Source: Mangifera indica (Eukaryota > Streptophyta > Magnoliopsida > Sapindales > Anacardiaceae). From it: a stretch of DNA of 64,000 nt. Location of the stretch: NCBI RefSeq assembly GCF_011075055.1, contig NC_058140.1, positions 12,584,668-12,648,667 of the forward strand, in the 5' to 3' direction. The notes under the pieces were generated by a model, which saw nothing but the letters and a program-made list of their open reading frames with translations, was not told the origin of the DNA and made no database searches. Positions 36,540 through 47,758 of this stretch are shown piece by piece; the first letter of the stretch is position 1; every line of letters begins with the position of its first letter. A program made the position numbers and the translations under genes.

Positions 36540-37722
36540 TTCTAAAAACCTAAAAAATAATTATAAATTTTTAGGGTTTGGAAAAAAAGAGTGAATTGTG
36601 ACATTTCTTTCTGATGTTTCTCTCTAAACAACTCTTTATTCAACCAATAAAACTTTTTTTTTGATGACAAAGATATTGTCTAGACGAAGGTTTTGTTGGC
36701 TAGAGAAAGAGTCGTTGGGAGAAAAAACCATTGGGAGTTGAGAGATAAATGTTGGAGAGAGTGGTTGTCGTTGGCTGGATTTATTTTCTAAACTTTAGGG
36801 CGAAAAGTGAATTTTTTAAAACTTAATTATAAGAAAAATTGTTAGTTTTCTAAATTAAGGAGGAAAAATGAGATATAATTTTACTTATTTTAATATTACT
36901 AATAAAATAATGATTTTAACTTTAACTCTAACAGAAAATTATTGGGTGTGTGCAAATAGACTAGCGATGGGAATATGGGCCCGACTTTAGGGGCCCCGAC
37001 CCTCTCCAACTTTAACGAGGGGGGGATTCCCCGATAAAAACAGGAAAAATGACGAGGATGGGGATGAAAAAAATCCCCTGGGACAGGGATACATATGTCC
37101 CCGCCCCTCCCGTCCCCCCCCCTAAATATAATATATTAATATAATAATTTCTAGTATATTTTAATTAGTTTAATATTTTTAATTACAAATTCGTTAGTAT
37201 TTCCTATGCAAGCTGCTTTTAAATTAATTTTACTTTTAAAATTGATTATTGCAGGTTAGTTTTTAAAATGTTGCTTTGTATCAACATGAAGAATTAATGA
37301 TGATATCAATATAAAGAGCTACTAATGAAGAGATTGATTATTACATATTGTTGAATTTTGTGAAAACTTTGTATTTGAACTAAAATAATCATGAATATTT
37401 TGTAGCTCTTATAGTAAATGATATTTTGGAAAAATATGATTTATTTTATTTATTGAAATATAGAAAATAATTTAAATTTATATTTATGAGTATGGGGAGG
37501 GGATTTTTCCCCGCGTGGACAAGGAGGGGATTTTCCTTCGCGGGGAGAGGATGATAATTATTTGTTATCCTCGTAACGGGGACGGGGATTGATATCTTCT
37601 CCCCGACCCTCCCCGTTGTCATCCCTAAAATAGACTAAACCTTAGTTAAGTATTTAAGTTTTTGAAATTTCATGAGTCTGTGTTTGTTTTTGCATGGAGC
37701 TTTGGGTAGGAAATAGACCTTT
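36540..37722. mobile_element. MULE-type fold-back MITE interrupted by a hAT element
   Basis: The segments on either side of the hAT insertion (about 36540-36961 and 37628-37722) read as one copy of the fold-back family. The right end ends with CTTTGGGTAGGAAATAGACC, the family terminus, and runs straight into the next copy at 37723. The left end is degenerate and approximate. Confidence 0.5.
36962..37627. mobile_element. Non-autonomous hAT element with perfect 8-bp target duplication
   Basis: AAATAGAC flanks the 666-bp element at 36954-36961 and 37628-37635. The termini are inverted: TAGCGATGGGAA at the left, TAGGGATGACAA read inward from the right. Subterminal regions are packed with CCCCG/CGGGG words in otherwise AT-rich DNA, a typical arrangement for hAT transposase binding. 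There is no coding capacity. Confidence 0.9.
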
Positions 37723-38543
37723 GGCCAAATGACTATTTCCTACCTAAGGTTTGATGCAAACTTCACTTCCCACTCGTTAATTATTAAAAATTTAGAAACC
37801 TATCCGTCTATTAAATTTCACTGTTATTGTCAGGGATAAAATTGTTATTCATCAAAATAGTTAAAAAATAAAAATTTATTACATTTCCCCCCTAAGTTTA
37901 AAAATTAACAACCCACACCAAAGTTTGAAAAATCAATTTTTCCCCCTTTCAGCTATTACTGTTGATAGTTGGAGATGGAGATGGCGATGACGATATTCTT
38001 CCTCCCTCCGAACTTCTCTTTCAGTCCTGCTCTATTTTCGGCCATTATCGACAAAGAAAATCGACCAACAAAGACCTTTCTTCATCTTCAGACGAAAACA
38101 TGATTCATCTTTATTTCAGATAAAGATGAAATGTTTTTGTGTTAGACAAATATGGCGCATTATCATTGTCTTCATTTGGAAAAACCAAACGGTCTTTGTT
38201 GACTAGTTTTCTCAATCGATGACGTTCGAAAATAAAGCATAATTGAGAGAGAAGCGGAGAGGGAAGGAGAATGCTGCCATCGTTATCTTCAACCATCAAC
38301 AATGGTGGTTGGAAAAACCTTAAGAAAAAATAATGATTTTTCAAATCTTGGGTGATAGAAAATTTGTTATATTTTTAAACTTAAGAGTGAAAATATTATA
38401 ATTTTTAGTTTTTTAAAATACTTTAAAAAATAACAATTTTACCCTTAATAATAATAGTAAAATTTTATAGACAGATGAATTTTTAAATTTTTAATAATTA
38501 TTATATTTATATCAAACCTTGGGTTGGAAATAATAATTTGCCC
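37723..38543. mobile_element. MULE-type fold-back MITE upstream of ABF
   Basis: The left end GGCCAAATGACTATTTCC and the right end read inward GGGCAAATTATTATTTCC are inverted, followed on both sides by ACC(C/T)AAGGTTTGAT. It abuts the preceding copy with no gap. No clear target duplication remains. Confidence 0.7.
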
Positions 38544-39508
38544 TAAAAAAAAATATTAAGAAATTCAAAAGCCAAGCTACTTAAATGGCGACTAGTGTCG
38601 AATCTCAGTAGACACTTGTCGACTCTAGGTAGCGGTAGCTGAGAGGACGGCGAAACACTCCCAACACTAAACTTTCTCTCTGGTCACTGTATTTTCAACA
38701 AATATTTCAAAATACATAAATAAATAAATAAATAAAAAGGTAAAATTTTAATTGCTTTATTTATTTATTCATTTTTTTTCTTTTTTTTTTTCTCGGTGTG
38801 TCTCTCTGCCTTTTTTTCGGTTTTGTGTTTATTTTCTTTTCTAGAAAATATAGTTTAGCTAAAAAAGCATGAATTCATTTATAAATTAAAATTGAGGAGA
38901 AATTAAGAGTAAATTTATAGAATTAGAATAAGAGATCATGCAATTTTAATGAATGAAAATATTTTGATTGGTTTTGATGATGAACTGAAATAATATAATA
39001 ATCGGAGTAGATTTTCTTTTGTTGATGTGTTAGAGTTTATTTGGATTGGAGTTGAGATGTGAAGTTAATGGAAGGTGGTTGAAATTCGAGTTCAGCTGTG
39101 ATTGGTCTGATCTGGGTCAATTTGAATGGCTGCGTAGGATAGCTTGTTCTGTCAATGTTGAGTGGGAGTTTTGTTGTACACACTGCATAAAGATTACTGG
39201 AAATGGTTACTTTACAAGCATGTTCTGTTTTTTATTTTTCCATGGTTGCAATTATTTGAAGTTACTTTGTCTCGTACTGTTTCTTCCTTTTAAAGATGTT
39301 TACTTTTTAAATTTATGTCGTGGGTACATCGGCTCTGGGTTATGTCAAAGGTTTATCCAAAAATGGAATAAACATGAGAATGATTAATGCGATTTACTCT
39401 CTATTTACCAAATTTGGTGGACTTTTAGGTCTTAAGTTGCGACAAGTTTAAGGAATTGGAGTGAGATATTTTTATTGGAATCTAGTGCTGCCACTGCTTT
39501 AAATAAGA
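38544..39508 (+). other. Probable ABF 5' leader and leader intron
   Basis: Between the last MITE and the ABF start codon there is no gene. The stretch at 38590-38830, with CTCTC-rich and TCTCGG words, looks like a plant 5' UTR, and ABF genes usually have a leader intron (family knowledge). I cannot fix the splice sites. Confidence 0.35.
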
Positions 39509-42260
39509 ATGGGATCTCAAATGAACTTTGGTGACGCCTCACACGGTGAGATATAGACTCAAGGGAGTTTCCCCTTGGTTCGACAACCTTCAGTTTACTC
39601 ACTGACCTTTGAAGAGTTTCAAAACACTTGGGGTGGGCTTGGAAAGGATTTTGGCTCAATCAACATGGATGAGCTACTGAAAAATATTTGGACTGCTGAA
39701 GAGAGTCAAGCTATGACTTCTTCAGCTGTTGCTGGGGTGGAAGGAAGTATCCCTGGTGGGAATTTGCAAAGACAAGGATCATCAACTTTGCCTCGAACAT
39801 TGAGTCAAAAGACTGTTGATGAAGTTTGGAAAGACTTGATGAAAGAAACTGGTGGTGGTGCCAGGGATGGGAGTGTTGGCAGCGGCAATGCATTAAATGT
39901 GATACAGAGGCAACCGACTCTGGGAGAGATTACACTGGAGGAGTTCTTGGTGAGAGCAGGAGTAGTGCGAGAGAATACTCAACAGATTCCGGAAGGGCCA
40001 AATAATGTTGGACTTTTTGCGAATAATGGCAATACGAGTTTAGCTCTTGGATTTCAGCAACCAAGTAGAGACAATGGGCTGTTGGCTAAATGTGTAATGG
40101 CGAACAGCAATTCAGTTCCTGGCCAGCCTTCTGGTTTGGCACTGAATGTTGGTGGAGTCAGCTCCTCACAGCAACCACAGCAGCTGCAACAGCATCAGTA
40201 TCAACCTCAGCAGCAGGGGCCCCTCTTCCCTAAGCAAGCAACTGTGGCTTTTGCCTCTCCAGTGAATTTAGTGAACACAACACAGCTTACTGGAACTTCT
40301 CCGAGAGCAAGGGATCCAGTTGTCAGTGTTGCAAACCCATCTATGAATAACAATTTAGTTCAGTCTTGTGCACTGCAGAATGGAGGAATGGGCATGGTTG
40401 GTTTAGCTACTGGGGGTGTCACGGTTGCAACAGGATCTCCTGCTAGTCAAGCCTCTCCAGATGTGATTGCAAAGAGCTCCGCTGAGTCTTTGTCACCACT
40501 TACTTGTGTGATTGGTCAGGGAAGAAGAAGCAGTGCTCTAGAGAAAGTAGTTGAGAGAAGGCACAGAAGAATGATTAAGAACAGAGAGTCAGCTGCTAGA
40601 TCAAGGGCCCGCAAGCAGGTGAGGATGGTGATTGGGCTGCTATTTGTTTTTTCTACTTCTAGATGCTCCTCCTTTTCTGTTGTTCATTGTTATTCTGAAT
40701 TGATCCTTAAGTTCAGGTTCGCTCTTACGGACACATATTTCATCAAATTCTGACATGCCATGTGATTTTTTTTTGTTATATATTGCAAATCCCTCTCAGT
40801 TTGAACTATCAACTTGTTTTCTTGAAGAAAGGATAATGTGTTTACTAACAGAATTAAAGAATCATTGATGTTCTGAGTTTTTCTGTTTTCTCATGAAGAC
40901 ACTGCAAAATCTGCACATTTCATTTTTGGTGTACCTAGAAGCGGTCATATTGTTGACATTGTTAGGAAGGACAAAGGCTTTTATTAGCCCTATCAGTGGA
41001 GGAAATTTTATGTATTTCCAAAAGGAAACAGAACAATTTGGGAAAGAAAAAGCGGTAACTTATGAAGTAGACATATATTTACTCCTTTAATAGCAATGCC
41101 ATTTTATGCATGATTAGCCTTGGGCCAATAGTCATAACCAGAGAAGGTGGTTTATTTAATTATTCTTACCAAATAAACTTTAGATTAAGCTACTACTTGT
41201 TACTAAAGAAAATCCAATTAGTAGGAGAGTGGCTTTGCTATTATCTTTATAAATCATATGTGAACCAGATGTAAAACAGAAAAAAAATTTCACACACTGA
41301 TTTGTGCAATCTTAGAGTTGTTTGAAGTGTTCTGTCACTTAGGAATGGTTGAATAGATTTTAATCCTATTTTTTTTTCTGCTATAATTTTGTTTATTAAA
41401 AAAATTTTACACTTAAACATGACTGTTTCTTTTTGGTGTTTGGCAGGCCTATACATTGGAACTCGAAGCAGAAGTCGCTAAACTTAAGGAAATGAACCGA
41501 GAATTGCAAAAGAAACAGGTATGTTATCTTTATGAGGTCAAAATCTTGCTCTTTTGGTTGGAATATTTGGCTATGGCAAAGTGCCTTAATCCAACTCTGG
41601 TTGTTGCAGGCGGAAATAATGCTAGCTCAGAAAGATGTGGTATATATTCTTTATCTGTCTTACACTTTCAAGAACCAATGTTATGTTGGTGCTGTTAACC
41701 ACTTAGCCTACCTTTATACTTTTACTCTGCATCAAACATCTTTTTTCTGCTCTGTCCTTTGCCACCAGTTTTTCACAATTGATTTGAAAAAAACTAAGTT
41801 GACCATATAAATATATTGCATCTGGGGCACTATGCAGCTCTTCCATCATTGAGATCACTATTGTGTGTCTAGTGAGGATAATGTATCTAATCTGACCATA
41901 TCACAAAACTAATTCTAGTAATCAAGAATTCGATATCTGCCACATCTATGAACTACCACTAAATGGTCAGTGTCTGGTTACCCACACATGAACATAGTTA
42001 GATAGAGGAGCTGAGAGTAAATATCAATTTCTTCTCTATATTTGGGCCTTAAATCAAGCAACCAATGTTCTTGTGAACTGTAAAGTGCAATCAAATTGTG
42101 TTCATTAACTTCTGGGGCAAAAGACTATGCTTGAGGAGGTAAAAGAAGTTGGTTTTCTTTCTTATTCCGTTTTTCTGTTTGGCAGCTTTTGGAGAAAATG
42201 AAACAGCACTACGGAGGCCGGAGGCTATACCTGAGGAGGACGATGACAGGTCCGTGGTAG
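39509..42260 (+). CDS. ABF3: ABF/AREB-type bZIP transcription factor with an in-frame TAG near the N-terminus
   Basis: Group A bZIP factor that binds ABREs in ABA and drought responses. Exons 39509-40618, 41447-41518, 41610-41639 and 42186-42260 join in phase over 429 codons. After the expected MGSQMNF start, codon 16 (39554-39556) is TAG. Immediately beyond it the frame continues with the C1 block (RQPSVYSLTFEEFQ), C2 (LQRQGSSTLPRT), C3 (TLGEITLEEFLVRAGVV), the basic region KNRESAARSRARKQ, the leucine zipper across exons 2-4, and the C-terminal RRTMTGPW (C4). No other lesion is seen. The next in-frame ATG is at 39665, which would drop the C1 phosphorylation block. Possible explanations are a nonsense allele, a base error, readthrough or use of the later start. 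Collinearity supports ABF3; sequence alone does not separate it from ABF1/ABF4. Confidence 0.85.
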
Positions 42261-42984
42261 AGTTGCTGAACCAGATTGCTGACGATAAGAAATTTTTTTG
42301 AATACATAATCTGTGTTATCAATATGGTACGAGGATTGGTGTATGTGTCCGTGAACCCTGTCTAATTTCATTAAGGGTAAGGAGTTGGGTGGCTTTATGC
42401 ATAAGCAGACCGTTGTAACTTATGGGCTGAAATTAGTTTTAACCACTTGTAGCTCTGAAACTTTTGTGTCTCATTTGATAGTAAGAGTATAGTTGAATAG
42501 TTAATCAAAATGTATGCTCCACCGTGTCATTACCGTCTAGCTGCAGACTTGGTTAGTTTCTAACCTTCATAGACCTGGATTTATGTATTGAATCACTAAT
42601 TACATATTTTATAACTGAGTACATGGTGAAAAACAATATCTTTGTTAATATTTAAAATGTGATTCCAGATTCCTCATAATGAAAAATGAGTAAGTCATCA
42701 ACAGTACAACAGAAATATCTCCAGCTTGATGTTACCTCCAATATCACACTTAGCTTTCTGTTTAATATAGTTGATATCATTGTTTGGCTTTTAGAAATTG
42801 CTCTGGCCTTACAGCCAAATAATATGACCTATAGAGGCAGCCACAATTCTTTCGAATGCAACTCAACGGCCAGGTGAGAAGATTTTGTCCTTCCACAAGC
42901 TGGTTCGAGTCAAGGAAATTTAGTCTTAATCAAAAGCATCTTAAAAAATTGCATTTTCTCCTCTAGATTCAACTGTAAATCTCC

Positions 42985-45900
42985 CTAACTTCTGGGGTAC
43001 TCAAATACAAGGCCTTCCGCAACACATCTTGCCCTCGTATGACCAAAAAGCTTGCTGACAATTGCTAAGGCAAAATCTGTCACCGTAGCAAGCCCCCCAT
43101 TTGTGATCACTTTTGCGTCAACTACTACTTTGGTGCCATTTACCACTTCATTGGTAAGCTTGCTTATGACAGAGGGATGAGCTGTCACTCGCTTCTCCTG
43201 CATTTTGCAGAGAAAGCATGAATGTTAGTTTACAAATAGTTTGGACTTGGTAAGAAGTTGCATAATTTTTCCCTTTACCATCAGTAAACCGTGTTTATGA
43301 AGGACTAATGGTGAGGAACAAACTGCTCCGTATATTCTTCCAGCTGCTTCTTGTTCTTTTAGCAGCTTCTTCAAAATCCTAGATTTCTGTAGCCTCTCAG
43401 CCCCAGTGACTCCTCCCTGGAAGTTTTAAATGAACCAAAACTCATCAAAATGTAGAACACAACAAGAAAACGCAGGGAAATAGCTTAATGCAATTAAGAT
43501 AAAGAAACTGCAAGGTTACTTGCGCAATCATATCGTTTATCTCACCGGAAGAATGATTAAATCATTTATTGACTGAGCAGCCTCACTGATTAACTTTTCA
43601 GCAATGATTTTTGTGCCTAGAGATCCCACAATTTGCACAGATTTTTCAACAGATGCAACCGTGACATCCACCTTTGCTCGGCGCAAAACATCCACAATCG
43701 TCACTACTTCAATCTCTTCAGAACCATTTGCAATTGGAATAAGAACCTGCATGACATTGAATGGTGAAAAATCATTTAACAGAAAAAAAAAAAGATATAT
43801 TTTCTGATCCAAAATGGCATATGACTTTACTGTCTGAGCTCCAATATAGACGGAAATTACAGGAGAGTAGAAAAAACAGGAAGCGTGAGGAAAATATTCA
43901 CCCTTTTAACCGCAAAATATATTTTATACACACATGCTTTTTACTGTGACCAAGATTTGAACTCAGGACCTCTTGTGCAACCCCAAAAGATCCATGCAGA
44001 AACATATCCTTCACAAAATTTTAAGTAGGTATGCATGATAGAGGTGACAAATGTTGTGTACAGGTCTAATATCATGGTAACCAGTAAAGAAACATGGTTA
44101 AAAATTATTAATGAGCAGCAATGAAGTACTTACTCGAGGCGTATGATCAAAAGACCATTCAACTTTATTGAATTCTTCCTTTATAAGATATTCACGAGCA
44201 GTATGCATCAGCTGGAAAAACAGAAAAAATGAATGTCAGCACAAACTTAGCAGCTATAATTAGAAGAAAGAAACAAGGTAGAAAAATTATATGGAAGAAA
44301 TTTATCAGCAAAAGAGAAAACACAATTACTTCCTGGGTAATAAATATATAAGTGCTAAGTAGTACTATTTATTTCTTAGGCCTTACCATTGATTCTGCAA
44401 CCTTCTTGGCAACAGACTCCCCAAACAGCTGTTCCACTAAGCACAAAGCAAACTCGAATGAAGTCCCAGGTCCACGACTGGTTGTAAGCTCTCCTGAAAC
44501 TTGGATATTTGACTTAACAGCCCAGAAAGTAGGAAGCTTGTCTGAGAATGCTGGGTGGCAAGTTATCTTGCATGACAAACTACATCATGTTTAGCCATAA
44601 AAAACATAAATATTTCAAAATTCATTTAAATTCAATAAAAACAGTAGCCAACCTGCTTTTTCCTCCCAAGGCCCCATGGCAGAAGAGTGACTGCTGGGGC
44701 AGAAGATATAGCTCCATAAAGTCTCTTCTCCTCAGCTTGTTTACTCATGATTTTCTTGAGAATTTCACTTTCTCTTAATCTTACTGCACCGGGCATTCCA
44801 CCCTTATAACAATGACATGAAACACTGTAAATTAAATTTTCAAAAGGACTTGAGAAAAGAACTACAATTGAATTTCCAAAGGAAGAGGAAAAAGATAAAA
44901 GATAAAAAAGAAAATTATCAGCATCCTTTTGTTCCTTCTACCAACTTTCTCCATGACGCTTTTATTAATTTATGTTTCAGGGTTCCTACAACCCAGATCC
45001 TTATTTTTGTCCACAAAGTAACCTCTCTGACTCTGCTAGTTTCATTTGATGCAAGAATTTATAATTTTAAGACGTATGCGCACACAGAAAAAGTTGGCCA
45101 GATCACAATGTAAAATGAAAATCAATTACGTTTTATTTCAATCATATTTTTGTCCAGAACACATATTTATATTCATCGCATTAGAGCAGCAGTCTTTACT
45201 ACTACTACTGCAAATACTCTCTACTTTGAAGAATTAAGAAAGCCAATACATTATTAGAGGAACAGAATTTTCATATTCCAAAAAAATTCTCATTCAAGTC
45301 ACCAAATTTGATCAGACAATAAAACACTGTGTGAAGCATATGCAAAGACACTTACAATTCCTAATTACCAAGTATTTCAGAAACAATAGAGCAAAATGTA
45401 ATTCTCTCGGGAAAGAACTAACTGGCAATGCAATAAGATCAAAAACTTGGCCACCACAAGAGGAGATAGAGGTATCAGCCACCAGTCGGATGCCACCAGA
45501 AGCTTCAATCTCCAAGTGCGGCTCCACTGAGGCCACAGTCACTTCTGCACCAGCTCTGCGCAATACATTAACTGTAATCACGGCTTCCATAACTTCAGTA
45601 CCAAGCCCAATTGGAACCAAAACCTGCACATAAACCCACAAACGACAGAATTGTCATGCAAATAAAAAAACACCTAAAGACTTCAATCATATAAGCTCCA
45701 TTTGGTTGCAGAGAAAAAAGCATAAGAATTTCATGTAAGTAAAGAACCGAGATAGAAACTAAGTGCATGATACTTTACCAAGTCAAACCCAGAAAGAAAA
45801 AGGAACTAATATCCTTTGAACTTCAGTCAAAACATAACATATGATTCTTGTAAACTAGAAATTGGAAATTCTCATTTCTTCACTCTTATGTCACTTCATT

Positions 45901-46334
45901 GCATTACAATTTCAGAAACCAAGTACTTTCCCCTTTTGAGAAATCAAATAGACACTCAATTAAGAATTCTTTCCCACAATTTAAACTCCTCTTTATATCA
46001 CTTCTATTTTCTTCGTTATAGAAAAAGGGTTTAGGGCTTAGTTTAAGAAAAAAATGAGAGATTAGCAAAGTAAAAAAGCAAAAGAAACCTTTTTCTTAGG
46101 GACAGAGGTGTCTGTGCCTGTGGTAGTATTTGTTTTTGCTGTTTTTCTAGTTGTGGATGTTGTTAAAGGGAGGTTTTTGGGGGGTTTTGAAGAGCGTGCA
46201 CTTCTTTGTTGTGGAGAAGCGGCAGTAGCCAAGCATGAAAATGATGAAGGGGGAAGAGTGAGTCTTGGAGAAACCTCAGAAGGATAGATTTTAAGAGCAA
46301 AAGTGGGTGAAAGAGGAGATGATAGGCACTCCAT
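42985..46334 (-). CDS. DJ1C: DJ-1 homologue C, plastid, two DJ-1/PfpI domains
   Basis: In Arabidopsis DJ-1C is needed for chloroplast development. Eight exons join in phase: 46334-46089, 45623-45423, 44802-44653, 44566-44387, 44211-44134, 43746-43546, 43416-43279 and 43197-42985, giving 468 residues. Exon 1 (82 residues, rich in Ser/Thr/Pro/Lys) is the transit peptide. Domain 1 starts [10 protein letters not shown] at residue 83 and domain 2 starts [10 protein letters not shown] at residue 286. Both open with a 67-codon exon, a trace of internal duplication. Domain 2 keeps the nucleophile-position Cys385 (AVCSSP), while domain 1 has Ser182 there (AISSAP). No lesion is seen, in contrast to both flanking genes. 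Confidence 0.95.
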
Positions 46335-47758
46335 GGATGAACTGAAATGAAATGAATATTTTCAGTTCAACAGTTCGGAAAGCGATTCATGAATTCACAA
46401 TGTAACCATATCCAGGTTTGGCCTCAAAAGCCCGAATGTAGAGTTTGAAAAAGTAACCACTTTTATATAAAATAACCACATATAAGTTTTGAAAAGCCAA
46501 AGGTCTCTTTCCCACCCAAAGTATGCTAATTTCTCAGTTTTCCCCCATTAACTTTAAGAATACCATTTACCCACTCACAAGTGATTAAACTTAACAGTTT
46601 CATAGGTAAAATCATTATTTTATCTGTATATTAAAAATGAACTTAAATTTTATTTTATTTTCCCTCCTAAACCCTAAAAACTAACAATTTCCTTCAACTC
46701 AAGTTTTTAAAAATAATATTTTCCCCCCTAAGATTTCCAACCTTTCAGATTAAATTTTTCAGTGACGACCGACGATCTTCAGGTGACATCTCTTTCTCTC
46801 TAGCGTCTCCTCCTTTTGGCCATATGGCGTCTTCATTAGCGACAAATACTCTATATCGTTAACGAAGATGTCGTCTTTGTTTTTGGACGAAGACTAATTA
46901 TCTTCATTGACAATGACATCGAGGAAGAAGAGATGTTGTACGATCGGAAGGAGGAGACGTTGGAGAAAGAGACATCGTTTGGAGATCGTTAATCGTCGTC
47001 AGAAAATTTAATCTGAAAGTTTTTGAAACCCTAAATGGGAAAATATTATTTTTGAAAATTTGGGTTGAGGAAAAATTGTTAGTTTTTAGAGTTTAAGAGA
47101 AAAAATGATATAACTAACAGATTTAGCTGTCTATAGTGGATAAATAAGATTTTTAAAGTTAATAAGAAAAAATTTGAGAACTTAGGATACTTGAGGGCCG
47201 GGGGGTGTGTGGGTGTGGAGGAAGGGAATAAGTCCTTTGGCTTTTGAAAATCTAAATCTTCGTGATCGGGGGCAGTGATGATGCTTCTTTTATTTATAAT
47301 ATTATCGTTTTTTTAATAATAAAATCAAATAAACATGCTACTAGACAGTGTCCTTTTAGAACCAGAGCATTTGGAAATGTTTCTTAACTTTCAAATTCAT
47401 TAATAATTTCATCCCTTTAACTTAAATCCAAACTGGATCGCTTTATCCCCTTACCTTGTAAGCTTAAGATTCATCCATTTTCATTCTAAAACTGCAATTT
47501 ATATTTTAAACAGTATTTTCCATAATAATATAACAGTATAAACAAAACTATCCATTCCAACTAAGCTTTCATTATGCAAGTTTATCATCTCTATGACTCT
47601 GTCTCTATCCAACCAATCTGCACGGAAGAATATATATTCTTGAATAAATAAATAAAAAATAAACCCATTTACAGTCTTGTCTTTTATACGATATACATCT
47701 ATACAATTACACAGGAGCAGCAAAACGGAACCAAACAGTGAAACGGAGAGAGAGACAA
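46335..47758. other. Divergent promoter region between DJ1C and MCCB
   Basis: About 1.4 kb shared by two divergent genes. A MULE-type MITE (46496-47241) begins only 162 bp upstream of the DJ1C ATG and ends about 520 bp upstream of the MCCB ATG. No gene is supported. Confidence 0.6.
46496..47241. mobile_element. MULE-type fold-back MITE with 9-bp target duplication
   Basis: TTTTGAAAA flanks the element at 46487-46495 and 47242-47250. The termini are inverted: GCCAAAGGTCTCTTTCCC at the left, GCCAAAGGACTTATTCCC read inward from the right. The interior folds back around TCGTCTTTGTT-like arms. There is no transposase. Confidence 0.85.

Noticed and set aside
36962..37627. GC-rich blocks as a possible CpG island or promoter
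   Set aside because: The CCCCG/CGGGG words are subterminal repeats of a hAT element with a perfect target duplication, which explains them better.
39046..39387. 113-residue plus-strand frame upstream of ABF
   Set aside because: It has no domain and lies in the probable ABF leader region, with composition typical of UTR or intron.
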